Shown piece after piece: positions 50,411-57,744 of a DNA stretch of 64,000 bases. Each line of letters opens with the position of its first letter. Within the stretch, counting starts at the first letter, position 1. The notes under the pieces are model-generated. The model did not search any database. It was not told the DNA's origin and saw nothing but the letters and a program-made list of their open reading frames with translations. Origin of the DNA: an uncultured Eubacterium sp. (GTDB taxonomy: Bacteria; Bacillota; Clostridia; Lachnospirales; Lachnospiraceae). The translations under genes and the position numbers were made by a program. The stretch lies in the NCBI GenBank assembly GCA_958446835.1, contig CAUCXT010000014.1, forward strand, positions 1-64,000. Reading direction: 5' to 3'.

Positions 50411-51742
50411 ATGAGCAGATACAGCAAAGAAGATATATTGAGAATTGTAGCTGAGGAAGATGTTGAGTTCGTGCGTCTGCAGTTTACAGACGCGTTTGGC
50501 ATTTTAAAGAACGTTGCAATCACATCAAGCCAGTTGAAAAGAGCACTGGATAATAAGATTATGTTTGACGGAGCTTCCATAGATGGCTTTGTCCGTATAG
50601 AGGAGTCGGATATGTATCTGTATCCGGATCTTGACAGCTTTACGATTTTTCCATGGAGACCACAGCAGGGGAAGGTGGCGAGACTTATATGTGACGTTTG
50701 TAAGCCGGATGGTACACCTTTTGAGGGTGATCCAAGATATATATTAAAGAGAGTATTGAAGGAAGCAGCCGATATGGGCTATACCTTCAACGTCGGACCG
50801 GAATGTGAATTTTTCCTTTTTGCATCGGATGAATCGGGCAGGCCTACAACCGACTCTGATGAGCAGGCGGGATATTTTGACCTTGGACCTAACGATTACG
50901 GTGAGAATGCAAGACGAGACATGGTGTTGACACTTGAGGATATGGGCTTTGTGATAGAGGCGTCGCACCATGAGGCGGCTCCTGCACAGCATGAGATAGA
51001 TTTCAAATATGATGAGGGGCTTAAGGTGGCGGACGATATAATGACCTTCAAGCTTGTTGTAAAGACGATCGCAAAGAGGCACGGAATGTATGCGACCTTT
51101 ATGCCGAAGCCTAAGTACGGCATTAACGGCTCGGGAATGCACATTAATATGTCACTCTCAAAGGATGGAAAGAATGTGTTCTGTGACCCGGAGGATAAGC
51201 TTGGACTGAGTGAGACGGCATATCAGTTCATAGCCGGCATATTAGAGCATGTGAAGGGCATAACAGCCATCGCGAATCCTCTTATCAATTCATATAAAAG
51301 ACTTGTTCCGGGGTATGAAGCACCTGTATACATTGCATGGTCTGCAACCAACAGAAGCCCGCTTATACGCATCCCTGCGTCTAAGGGTGAGGGGACAAGA
51401 GCTGAACTAAGGAGTCCGGATCCTACAGCTAACCCTTATCTTGTTCTTGCAGTATGTCTGTCGGCAGGACTTGACGGAATAAGAAGAAAGCTGCATATTC
51501 CACAGGCAGTCAACAGGAATATCTATGATATGACAGACAGTGAGAGGCTTGAAGCCGGTATAGACAATCTCCCGGAGAATCTTATGGAGGCCGGAATTGA
51601 GCTTGCTAACGATGATTATCTTAAGCAGACGCTTGGACCACATATAACAAGGGTATATCTTGACAATATAAAAAAGGAGTGGAAGGACTATTCCACGCAG
51701 CTTACGGACTGGGAAATAAAGCAGTACCTTTATAAATATTGA
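50411..51742 (+). CDS. glnA: glutamine synthetase type I (GSI-alpha)
   Basis: Makes glutamine from glutamate, ammonia and ATP, the main ammonium-assimilation step. The ATG at 50411 follows GGAGGTACAGAT, giving 443 residues, the usual GSI-alpha length. Motifs are VRLQFTDAFGILKNVAI, FDGASIDGFVRIEESDMYL, the beta-grasp and metal sites (NVGPECEFFLF, HEAAPAQHEIDFKYDEG), GINGSGMHINMSLSKDG and SYKRLVPGYEAPVYIAWSAT NRSPLIRIP. The adenylylation segment of GSI-beta is absent, so control is by feedback and regulators. The next gene, 10 bp on, encodes an ANTAR regulator. Confidence 0.97.
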   Translation: MSRYSKEDILRIVAEEDVEFVRLQFTDAFGILKNVAITSSQLKRALDNKIMFDGASIDGFVRIEESDMYLYPDLDSFTIFPWRPQQGKVARLICDVCKPDGTPFEGDPRYILKRVLKEAADMGYTFNVGPECEFFLFASDESGRPTTDSDEQAGYFDLGPNDYGENARRDMVLTLEDMGFVIEASHHEAAPAQHEIDFKYDEGLKVADDIMTFKLVVKTIAKRHGMYATFMPKPKYGINGSGMHINMSLSKDGKNVFCDPEDKLGLSETAYQFIAGILEHVKGITAIANPLINSYKRLVPGYEAPVYIAWSATNRSPLIRIPASKGEGTRAELRSPDPTANPYLVLAVCLSAGLDGIRRKLHIPQAVNRNIYDMTDSERLEAGIDNLPENLMEAGIELANDDYLKQTLGPHITRVYLDNIKKEWKDYSTQLTDWEIKQYLYKY

Positions 51743-51752
51743 TGTCGAGGTA

Positions 51753-52304
51753 ATGGATTATATGGAAAACATTATAGTAGTGTTTCCGAAAATTGAGGAC
51801 GGCAAAGGACTTAAAGGACTTCTGGCAAAGAACGGATTTCATGTGGATGTTGTATGCACAACAGGCGCATTTGCGCTTGAGCATGCACATTCGCTGAGCG
51901 GAGGAATTGTCATATCGGGGTATAGACTGCCTGATATGCTGTATCTTGAGCTCAAGGAGAGCCTTCCACCACAGTTCGACCTTCTTTTGCTTGCCTCTGA
52001 AAGGGTGCTGTCCCAGTGCCCAAGTGACATTGTGAGCATATCTATGCCTGTAAAGATGGTGGATTTTGTGAATACCATACACATGATGTTTGAGGCACAG
52101 TATAGGCGCAGAAGGAGACAGAGAAGCCAGCCGGCTGTAAGAAATACGGAGGAACGCAAGCTTATAGATGAGGCAAAGGCGGTTCTGATGGAGAGAAATC
52201 ACATGACGGAGGACGAGGCACATAAATATATCCAGAAATGTGCGATGGACAGTGGAAGTAAGCTTGTCGAGTCGGCACAGATGGTGCTGAGCCTGTATGT
52301 GTGA
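51753..52304 (+). CDS. ANTAR-domain regulator with degenerate receiver
   Basis: A 183-residue cytoplasmic protein. The C-terminal ANTAR RNA-binding domain (about 130-183) reads ERKLIDEAKAVLMERNHMTE DEAHKYIQKCAMDSG, the pattern that binds paired hexaloop hairpins to prevent termination. The N-terminal receiver-like domain lacks the phospho-acceptor Asp (GIVISGYRLPDM has Gly where Asp is expected), so it is a pseudo-receiver. A glnA plus ANTAR gene pair is known in clostridia, where the regulator affects nitrogen genes (NitR). No hexaloop pair was seen in the short glnA leader, so its RNA target probably lies elsewhere. Confidence 0.88.
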   Translation: MDYMENIIVVFPKIEDGKGLKGLLAKNGFHVDVVCTTGAFALEHAHSLSGGIVISGYRLPDMLYLELKESLPPQFDLLLLASERVLSQCPSDIVSISMPVKMVDFVNTIHMMFEAQYRRRRRQRSQPAVRNTEERKLIDEAKAVLMERNHMTEDEAHKYIQKCAMDSGSKLVESAQMVLSLYV

Positions 52305-52423
52305 TTTATGGGAAAGCATGAGGCTCTGTGTGATAAGACGGTGTGTTGTGCCAATTTGTTTTTGGAACCATATAAGATAAAAATATAGGGTGCGGATGAT
52401 AAATCCGCAGATTGGAGATTGCT

Positions 52424-53302
52424 GTGAAATTTACAAAAATGCAGGGACTTGGAAATGATTATGTATATGTAGACTGTACTAAGGAGGAGCTTGCGACACC
52501 GTCCGATATAGCAAAGGCAGTAAGCGACAGACATTTTGGAATCGGCTCAGACGGACTTATTCTTATTAAGCCTTCCAAGGTGGCAGATTTCTATATGGAA
52601 ATGTATAATGCTGACGGCTCAAGAAGTGCAATGTGCGGAAACGGAATCCGCTGTGTCGGAAAGTATGTGTATGACTTCGGTCTTACGGATAAGCTTGACG
52701 TATCGATTGAGACAGCTGCGGGAATCAAGTATCTTAATCTTAGATTGTTGGGCGGACAGGTGAGTGAAGTCCGTGTGAACATGGGCGCTCCTATTTTTGA
52801 GCCGGCACTTGTTCCGACAACGCTTGAAGCGACAAAGGAGATTGTCTCTGGTGAAAAGACAGTTCCGGTGGTTCTTGACGCACCGCTTATGGTTGATGGA
52901 AAGGAGTACAGGGTAAGCTGTGTTTCCATGGGAAATCCTCATGTCATCACCTATGTGGACGATGAGAAGGCGGTTGACATAGAAAAAATAGGACCGTCCT
53001 TTGAACACCATGAGGTATTTCCTGAGCGCACGAACACGGAATTCATCCGTGTGGCAGACAGACAGAATATATATATGCGTGTGTGGGAGCGCGGAACCGG
53101 AGAGACACTTGCTTGCGGAACCGGTGCCTGCGCTGGTGCGGTTGCAACCATGCTAAATGGCATGTGTGACAGAAAGGTTACGGTTCATCTTCTTGGAGGT
53201 GATTTAATCATCGAATGGGACGAGAAGGAAAATGTGGTATATATGACGGGTCCGGCGGTGACGGTGTTTACCGGAGATTATCCGCTTGTCAGTCTTTTAT
53301 AA
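52424..53302 (+). CDS. dapF: diaminopimelate epimerase
   Basis: Converts LL- to meso-diaminopimelate for peptidoglycan and lysine. It starts at GTG 52424 (TTGGAGATTGCT upstream), giving MKFTKMQGLGNDYVYVDC. The two active-site cysteines are in MCGNGIRCVGK and LACGTGACAGAV. At 292 residues it is normal in length. A 7-bp hairpin (TGCGGAT-GATAA-ATCCGCA, 52391-52409) lies just before its ribosome site. dapL follows 26 bp downstream, so the two last steps of the aminotransferase DAP pathway form an operon. Confidence 0.96.
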   Translation: MKFTKMQGLGNDYVYVDCTKEELATPSDIAKAVSDRHFGIGSDGLILIKPSKVADFYMEMYNADGSRSAMCGNGIRCVGKYVYDFGLTDKLDVSIETAAGIKYLNLRLLGGQVSEVRVNMGAPIFEPALVPTTLEATKEIVSGEKTVPVVLDAPLMVDGKEYRVSCVSMGNPHVITYVDDEKAVDIEKIGPSFEHHEVFPERTNTEFIRVADRQNIYMRVWERGTGETLACGTGACAGAVATMLNGMCDRKVTVHLLGGDLIIEWDEKENVVYMTGPAVTVFTGDYPLVSLL

Positions 53303-53328
53303 ATTAAAATCTTAGGAGGATACACAAC

Positions 53329-54543
53329 ATGTTTAAGCTCAATGACAATTATCTTAAGTTACCGGGAAGCTATCTTTTTTCCACAGTAGGAAAGAAGGTT
53401 AATGCCTACAGTCAGGCACACCCTGATAAGAAAATCATCCGTCTTGGTATAGGCGATGTCACGCAGCCGCTTGCACCTGCAATCATTAAGGCACTTCACG
53501 GTGCAGTTGATGAGATGGCTGATGCTAAGACCTTCAGAGGCTATGCTCCGGATTTAGGATATGAGTTCTTAAGAAATGCGATTGCGGAAAATGATTATAA
53601 ATCAAGAGGCTGCGATATAGCCGCCGATGAGATATTCGTCAGCGATGGTGCAAAGAGCGACAGCGCCAACATTCAGGAGATATTAAGTCTTGACAACAAG
53701 ATTGCGGTATGTGACCCTGTATACCCGGTATATGTTGACTCTAATGTCATGGCAGGAAGGACAGGCACCTATGATGCCGCAGCACAGACATGGAGCGACG
53801 TGATTTACATGCCTTGCAATGCGGAAAATAATTTTGTGCCGGAGCTTCCTAAGGAGACACCTGATGTCATATATCTGTGTTATCCTAACAATCCTACGGG
53901 AACTACGCTTACCAAGGCACAGCTTCAGGTGTGGGTCGACTACGCCAACAAGGTCGGTGCGCTTATTATCTACGATGCGGCTTACGAGGCATATATTTCC
54001 GAGAATGATGTTCCTCATACAATCTATGAATGCGAGGGCGCAAGAAACTGTGCGATAGAGCTTAGAAGCTTTTCAAAGAATGCAGGATTTACGGGAGTAC
54101 GTCTTGGATTTACCGTTATCCCTAAGGACATTAAGTGTGGAGATGTCATGCTTCATTCTCTATGGGCGAGAAGACACGGAACCAAGTACAACGGAGCACC
54201 TTATATTGTCCAGAGAGCTGGCGAGGCAGTGTACTCGGCAGAGGGCAAGGCAGAACTAAAGGAGCAGGTTGCCTACTATATGAAGAACGCCAAGACCATA
54301 AAGGACGGTCTTGCAGCAGCCGGTTACACGGTATTCGGCGGCGTGAATGCACCTTATATCTGGCTTAAGACACCTGATAACATGAGCTCATGGGATTTCT
54401 TTGATTATCTTCTTGAGAATGTCAACATTGTCGGTACACCGGGTTCAGGCTTCGGTCCGAGCGGTGAAGGATATTTCAGACTGACGGCATTCGGCTCTTA
54501 TGAGAATACTGTGGAGGCACTGGAGAGAATTAAAAAGCTGTAG
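53329..54543 (+). CDS. dapL: LL-diaminopimelate aminotransferase
   Basis: A 404-residue PLP enzyme that converts tetrahydrodipicolinate directly to LL-diaminopimelate, bypassing the acylated intermediates. Characteristic features are RLGIGDVTQPLAPAIIKALH, the long conserved FRGYAPDLGYEFLRNAI, CYPNNPTGTTL, the PLP lysine in SFSKNAGFTGVRLGFTVIP and GFGPSGEGYFRLTAFG. TTAGGAGGATACACAAC precedes the ATG. The cell therefore probably uses the DapL route also found in plants, Chlamydia and some anaerobes. Confidence 0.96.
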   Translation: MFKLNDNYLKLPGSYLFSTVGKKVNAYSQAHPDKKIIRLGIGDVTQPLAPAIIKALHGAVDEMADAKTFRGYAPDLGYEFLRNAIAENDYKSRGCDIAADEIFVSDGAKSDSANIQEILSLDNKIAVCDPVYPVYVDSNVMAGRTGTYDAAAQTWSDVIYMPCNAENNFVPELPKETPDVIYLCYPNNPTGTTLTKAQLQVWVDYANKVGALIIYDAAYEAYISENDVPHTIYECEGARNCAIELRSFSKNAGFTGVRLGFTVIPKDIKCGDVMLHSLWARRHGTKYNGAPYIVQRAGEAVYSAEGKAELKEQVAYYMKNAKTIKDGLAAAGYTVFGGVNAPYIWLKTPDNMSSWDFFDYLLENVNIVGTPGSGFGPSGEGYFRLTAFGSYENTVEALERIKKL

Positions 54544-54550
54544 TCATCTC

Positions 54551-54614
54551 TGGGACAGGGGTCTGACACCGGCGTCCCACAGTGCTGGGACACCGGTGTC
54601 AGACCCCTGTCCCA
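54551..54614. repeat. REP-like hairpin 3
   Basis: TGGGACAGGGGTCTGACACC... (54551-54579) pairs over 29 bp with ...GGTGTCAGACCCCTGTCCCA (54586-54614), one mismatch, loop CAGTGC, just after dapL. It is the most regular of the three copies and probably ends the dap transcript. Confidence 0.88.
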
Positions 54615-54619
54615 GCTTG

Positions 54620-54751
54620 TTTGCGCTCACCTGCGGCAAAAATGCGCTCCGCTCAGAGAGCATAGAGGAGTTAGAAGCCGGAAATGCAAGGGTGGAGAAT
54701 GAGTATACTTACTATCTGTCGTTTAAGTTCAGCAGGCAGCATGCTGAATAA
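54620..54751 (+). pseudogene. possible gene fragment after dapL
   Basis: An open frame with no start codon, reading FALTCGKNALRSESIEELEA then GNARVENEYTYYLSFKFSRQ HAE and TAA at 54749-54751. Composition is coding-like, and it begins right behind REP-like hairpin 3, as if the hairpin's arrival had cut off the 5' part of a gene. No family is recognised. It occupies the first third of the 339-bp dapL-MCP gap. Confidence 0.28.
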
Positions 54752-54809
54752 ATACAGCTTATCAGATAATGCTTTTGAACATAAAAAGGGTGCACCGGTG
54801 GGAAAGGTG

Positions 54810-54818
54810 TGGTATAAT
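54810..54818 (+). promoter_or_regulatory. extended -10 promoter of the second chemoreceptor gene
   Basis: TG-G-TATAAT (54810-54818) is an extended -10 element. No good -35 lies 16-18 bp upstream, as is common with extended -10 promoters. The leader to the start at 54883 is about 58 nt. Confidence 0.5.
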
Positions 54819-54882
54819 ACATAATATCTACAACCAATACAATGGTATGTAAATAATCAGTATGAAGAAGGAGAACACTGAA

Positions 54883-56544
54883 ATGAAGGGAAAATTCGGA
54901 TACCTGCAGGTAATCCTTATGATTGGCTGCATACCACTGACTGTTGCAATTATGGCAATTACCTTATACTCAGCAGGTAAAATGAAAAATGAGCTGATTG
55001 ACAGCACATATCTTCGACTGAAGGCCTGCACCACATCTGTTGAGCAGTATTTCACATGGGATATCAGGGAGAATATTCTGGAAAGAGATGAAATAAGCTA
55101 TCAGTTCATAGATTCACTCAAGGCTGATGATATTGAACAGACGCTGTTCATTGACGATGAAAGATTTATTACATCCATAATTGATGAAAACGGAAAGAGA
55201 AATGAAGGAACGAAGGCTGAACCTGAGATATGGGAGCAGGTAAAAGCAGGAAACGATTACAAGGCATCGGGAGTAGAAATACAGGGGGAGAAGTATTATG
55301 TGTATTACTCACCTGTATATTCAGACGATGGAGAGATTCTTGGAATGGCATTTTCGGGAGAAAGACAATCCACAGTAGATAATTCGGTGGAGGGTACACT
55401 GATGAACCTGTTCATAATATCAGGTGTACTGCTTGTGTTATGTGTAGGTATTATGATAGTTCTTGCATTTAGAATCCGCAGACCGCTTATGATAACATCA
55501 GGTTATATTGAGCGTGTGGCTGATGGTGACCTTTCGGGAAGACCTGAATGCAGCTCGGTTATATCAGAGGTTAAGACCCTGATCAATGCCTCTACCTCCT
55601 TGGCGGACAAGCTCGGGGGGATTGTTACGGAGGTGGACGAACATGCCGGTATTCTTGATGACAGAATGGCTTCATTAAATGCACTGGCAGAAGCGAACAG
55701 TACAAGCACGAACCAGATCAGACATGTGATGGATGACCTGTCATCCACGGCGGTAACGCTTGCTGATAACGTACAGTCTGTTAATGCCAAGGTCAATGAA
55801 ATGGGTGACAATATGTCTGCAATCAATTCGGAGGCGGTTACCCTTAATGATAATTCGGATAAAATGAATAGGGCGGGTCAGAATGTATCTGAGTCAATGA
55901 CTCTTGTACTGACAAGCTCGCATACAGCATCGGACATTATTGCCCAGCTTATAGAACAGGTAAATGAAACCAATAAGGCAATTGCTTCCATTAATGAAGC
56001 GGTTGAACTTATTTCGGATATTACGTCACAGACTAATCTGTTGTCACTTAACGCATCGATTGAGGCGGCGAGGGCAGGACAGGCAGGCAGAGGCTTTGCT
56101 GTTGTTGCTTCAGAGATAAAACAGCTCGCAGATCAGAGCAGTCAGGGAGCAGATTCAATTAAGAATATTGCAGACAACATTCTTGAGAAATCCAACCGGT
56201 CCGTGATCCTGACAGGCAGAATGAAGGAGCTTGCCGAGCAGGAGCAGACAGACATAGGAAATGCAAAGGAAAGCTTCGATATACTGAACCGTATAATAGA
56301 AGAAAATGCTGCTATTGCACAGACGGTTATGGACAAAACAAAGAATCTTGAAGCTCTTAAGCTTGATATTATAAACAGTGTGTCTGAGCTCAGCGCTATA
56401 AGCGAAGAAAATGCTGCCAGCAATGAGGAGGTAACTGCAAGAGTTACGGAGATTGCAGAGTCAGTTAACAGAATCTCAGAGGATACCCAGACTGTAAGGA
56501 AGGTATCATCTGACATGAAAGAACTGATGGATTATTTTAAGTAG
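54883..56544 (+). CDS. methyl-accepting chemotaxis protein with small Cache sensor
   Basis: About 553 residues from the ATG at 54883, which follows AAGGAGAACACTGAA; an ATG at 54862 has no site. Order: helix 1 (about 6-28), a small extracellular single-Cache-like domain (about 35-165, ending KYYVYYSPVYSDDGEILGMAF), helix 2 (about 180-200), HAMP (about 200-255), then the signalling domain with tip ISDITSQTNLLSLNASIEAA and RAGQAGRGFAVVASEIKQLA. The sensor is much shorter than that of the receptor at 17444, so it probably detects a different ligand. It is followed by a hairpin at 56650. Confidence 0.93.
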   Translation: MKGKFGYLQVILMIGCIPLTVAIMAITLYSAGKMKNELIDSTYLRLKACTTSVEQYFTWDIRENILERDEISYQFIDSLKADDIEQTLFIDDERFITSIIDENGKRNEGTKAEPEIWEQVKAGNDYKASGVEIQGEKYYVYYSPVYSDDGEILGMAFSGERQSTVDNSVEGTLMNLFIISGVLLVLCVGIMIVLAFRIRRPLMITSGYIERVADGDLSGRPECSSVISEVKTLINASTSLADKLGGIVTEVDEHAGILDDRMASLNALAEANSTSTNQIRHVMDDLSSTAVTLADNVQSVNAKVNEMGDNMSAINSEAVTLNDNSDKMNRAGQNVSESMTLVLTSSHTASDIIAQLIEQVNETNKAIASINEAVELISDITSQTNLLSLNASIEAARAGQAGRGFAVVASEIKQLADQSSQGADSIKNIADNILEKSNRSVILTGRMKELAEQEQTDIGNAKESFDILNRIIEENAAIAQTVMDKTKNLEALKLDIINSVSELSAISEENAASNEEVTARVTEIAESVNRISEDTQTVRKVSSDMKELMDYFK

Positions 56545-56649
56545 TTGTGTACATATGCGATACCGGAGCTGTTGCCGTGCTTCTTACAAAGGTTGTGATG
56601 GAAATAAACATCAATGAAGCTTTTGCCGGCAAGGATATAGGTGTCGATG

Positions 56650-56686
56650 AAAAGGTATCAGTCCGTCAAGGATTTGATACCTTTTT
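56650..56686 (+). terminator. terminator downstream of the second chemoreceptor gene
   Basis: AAAAGGTATCA pairs with TGATACCTTTT, with a 14-nt loop and continuing T residues. It is a good terminator although about 105 bp after the gene; the intervening sequence has no supported gene. Confidence 0.7.
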
Positions 56687-56698
56687 GTGTATTAGGAT

Positions 56699-57002
56699 GA
56701 TGTTGGGGTCAAAACATGCCAACTTAATGTACGAGTGTATAACGTATTATATTTATGCATATCAGCTCCGTTGTACGAAGCAAGATGTTCTAAGAACTCT
56801 GATATAGGCTTTCTATATGTCCGCCACCGAAGCAGGCATACATCCTTGTATGCATTGCTTCTGAACCGGCATCCGTGCCGGTTCTGGCTAGTGTGTGAAC
56901 AGAGTTCTAAGAACATCTAAGCTTCTTCCAAAAGTCGTGATATGCATAAATATAATACGTTATACATGCTAAGTTTATAGCACATGTTTTGACCCCAACA
57001 TC
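56699..57002. repeat. long palindromic element, copy B (304 bp)
   Basis: Same architecture and orientation as copy A. The outermost arms pair perfectly over 20 bp (56699-56718 with 56983-57002) but differ from copy A at four positions in each arm, always as matched pairs. The second stem is 28 bp and identical in core. The apical hairpins are GCATACA-TCCT-TGTATGC and GAACCGGCA-TCCG-TGCCGGTTC, the latter with three compensatory pairs relative to copy A. The 10-mer CTGTAACATT occurs downstream of both copies (5956-5965 and 57021-57030). With flanks it fills the 535-bp gap before the HTH gene. Confidence 0.9.
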
Positions 57003-57079
57003 TGAATCGTCTGTGGGGAGCTGTAACATTGCAAAAGATAAAAAAGAATGTTATAATAGACACATGAGGAGGGCACCGG

Positions 57080-57376
57080 ATGATGGAATATAAAGATAAT
57101 GATTTTGGTAATCTTATAAAGAGTATCAGAAATAAGAATAAAATCAATGCGGAAACACTGGTCAGGGGTATTTGCTCGGTGAAGGTTCTGAATAATATAG
57201 AGAGCGGGAAAACATTTCCCGGTTATCTTTTGAGGAATTTTCTGATTAACAGGCTCGGACTTGCGAGAGAGTGGTTTGAGAATATGCTCACGGTAGGTGA
57301 GTATGAGGAGTGGCAGTGCAGGAGAAGGATAATCAGTCAGCTCAGGAAGAAAGAATACATGAGTGCGGATGCTTAG
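57080..57376 (+). CDS. short XRE-like helix-turn-helix protein, possibly truncated
   Basis: A 98-residue basic protein behind ATGAGGAGGGCACCGG. The N-terminal half fits a Cro/XRE helix-turn-helix (LIKSIRNKNKINAETLVRGI CSVKVLNNIESG). The second half, FPGYLLRNFLINRLGLAREW and FENMLTVGEYEEWQCRRRII, resembles the start of the helical repeat domain of larger XRE regulators that here stops early. It is therefore either a stand-alone small regulator or the 5' part of a truncated one. It opens the defence-type island. Confidence 0.65.
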   Translation: MMEYKDNDFGNLIKSIRNKNKINAETLVRGICSVKVLNNIESGKTFPGYLLRNFLINRLGLAREWFENMLTVGEYEEWQCRRRIISQLRKKEYMSADA

Positions 57377-57413
57377 ATAACAGAAAAATGATATTTATAA
57401 TACAACATAAATG

Positions 57414-57422
57414 TGCTATAAT
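57414..57422 (+). promoter_or_regulatory. extended -10 promoter of the restriction-modification unit
   Basis: TG-C-TATAAT (57414-57422), an extended -10 element about 40 bp before the winged-helix gene. It probably drives the winged-helix, mod and res genes together. Confidence 0.5.
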
Positions 57423-57460
57423 TTATCTATACATTTTTATTTGCAACTAAGGGAGAAAAT

Positions 57461-57721
57461 ATGGGTATCGGATTATTTTTGAATGATTATTATGACCTTT
57501 TGAAATTGATGCATGATAATGAAGCTATAATATTAGACGAGAAAGTGATTCCATTAACACAACAACAGATAGCTACAACTTTGAAATGCAGCAAAATGAA
57601 GATTAATAGTATGTTTAGTGTGTTACAAAAACAGGATTTCGTTGAGCAAAAAACAAGAGGAAAGTATGTGTTGACGGATAAAGCTGAAATGATAATTGAG
57701 ACAATAGAAAAACTGCAATAA
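57461..57721 (+). CDS. small winged-helix protein upstream of the type III R-M genes
   Basis: An 86-residue protein with one winged-helix unit: IPLTQQQIATTLKCSKMKIN SMFSVLQKQDFVEQ followed by the wing TRGKYVLTD and a final helix. AAGGGAG precedes the ATG. It lies 23 bp before mod, so it is in the same transcript and may act as the control protein that times restriction after methylation (inference from position). Its AT-rich codon use matches mod/res rather than the upstream housekeeping genes. Confidence 0.75.
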   Translation: MGIGLFLNDYYDLLKLMHDNEAIILDEKVIPLTQQQIATTLKCSKMKINSMFSVLQKQDFVEQKTRGKYVLTDKAEMIIETIEKLQ

Positions 57722-57744
57722 TTATAAACAAGGAGCAAGTAAAT

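Noticed and set aside
56547..56920. Frames across palindromic copy B, including one starting upstream of it
   Set aside because: Same reason; the upstream part crosses the terminator at 56650 and lacks a convincing ribosome site.
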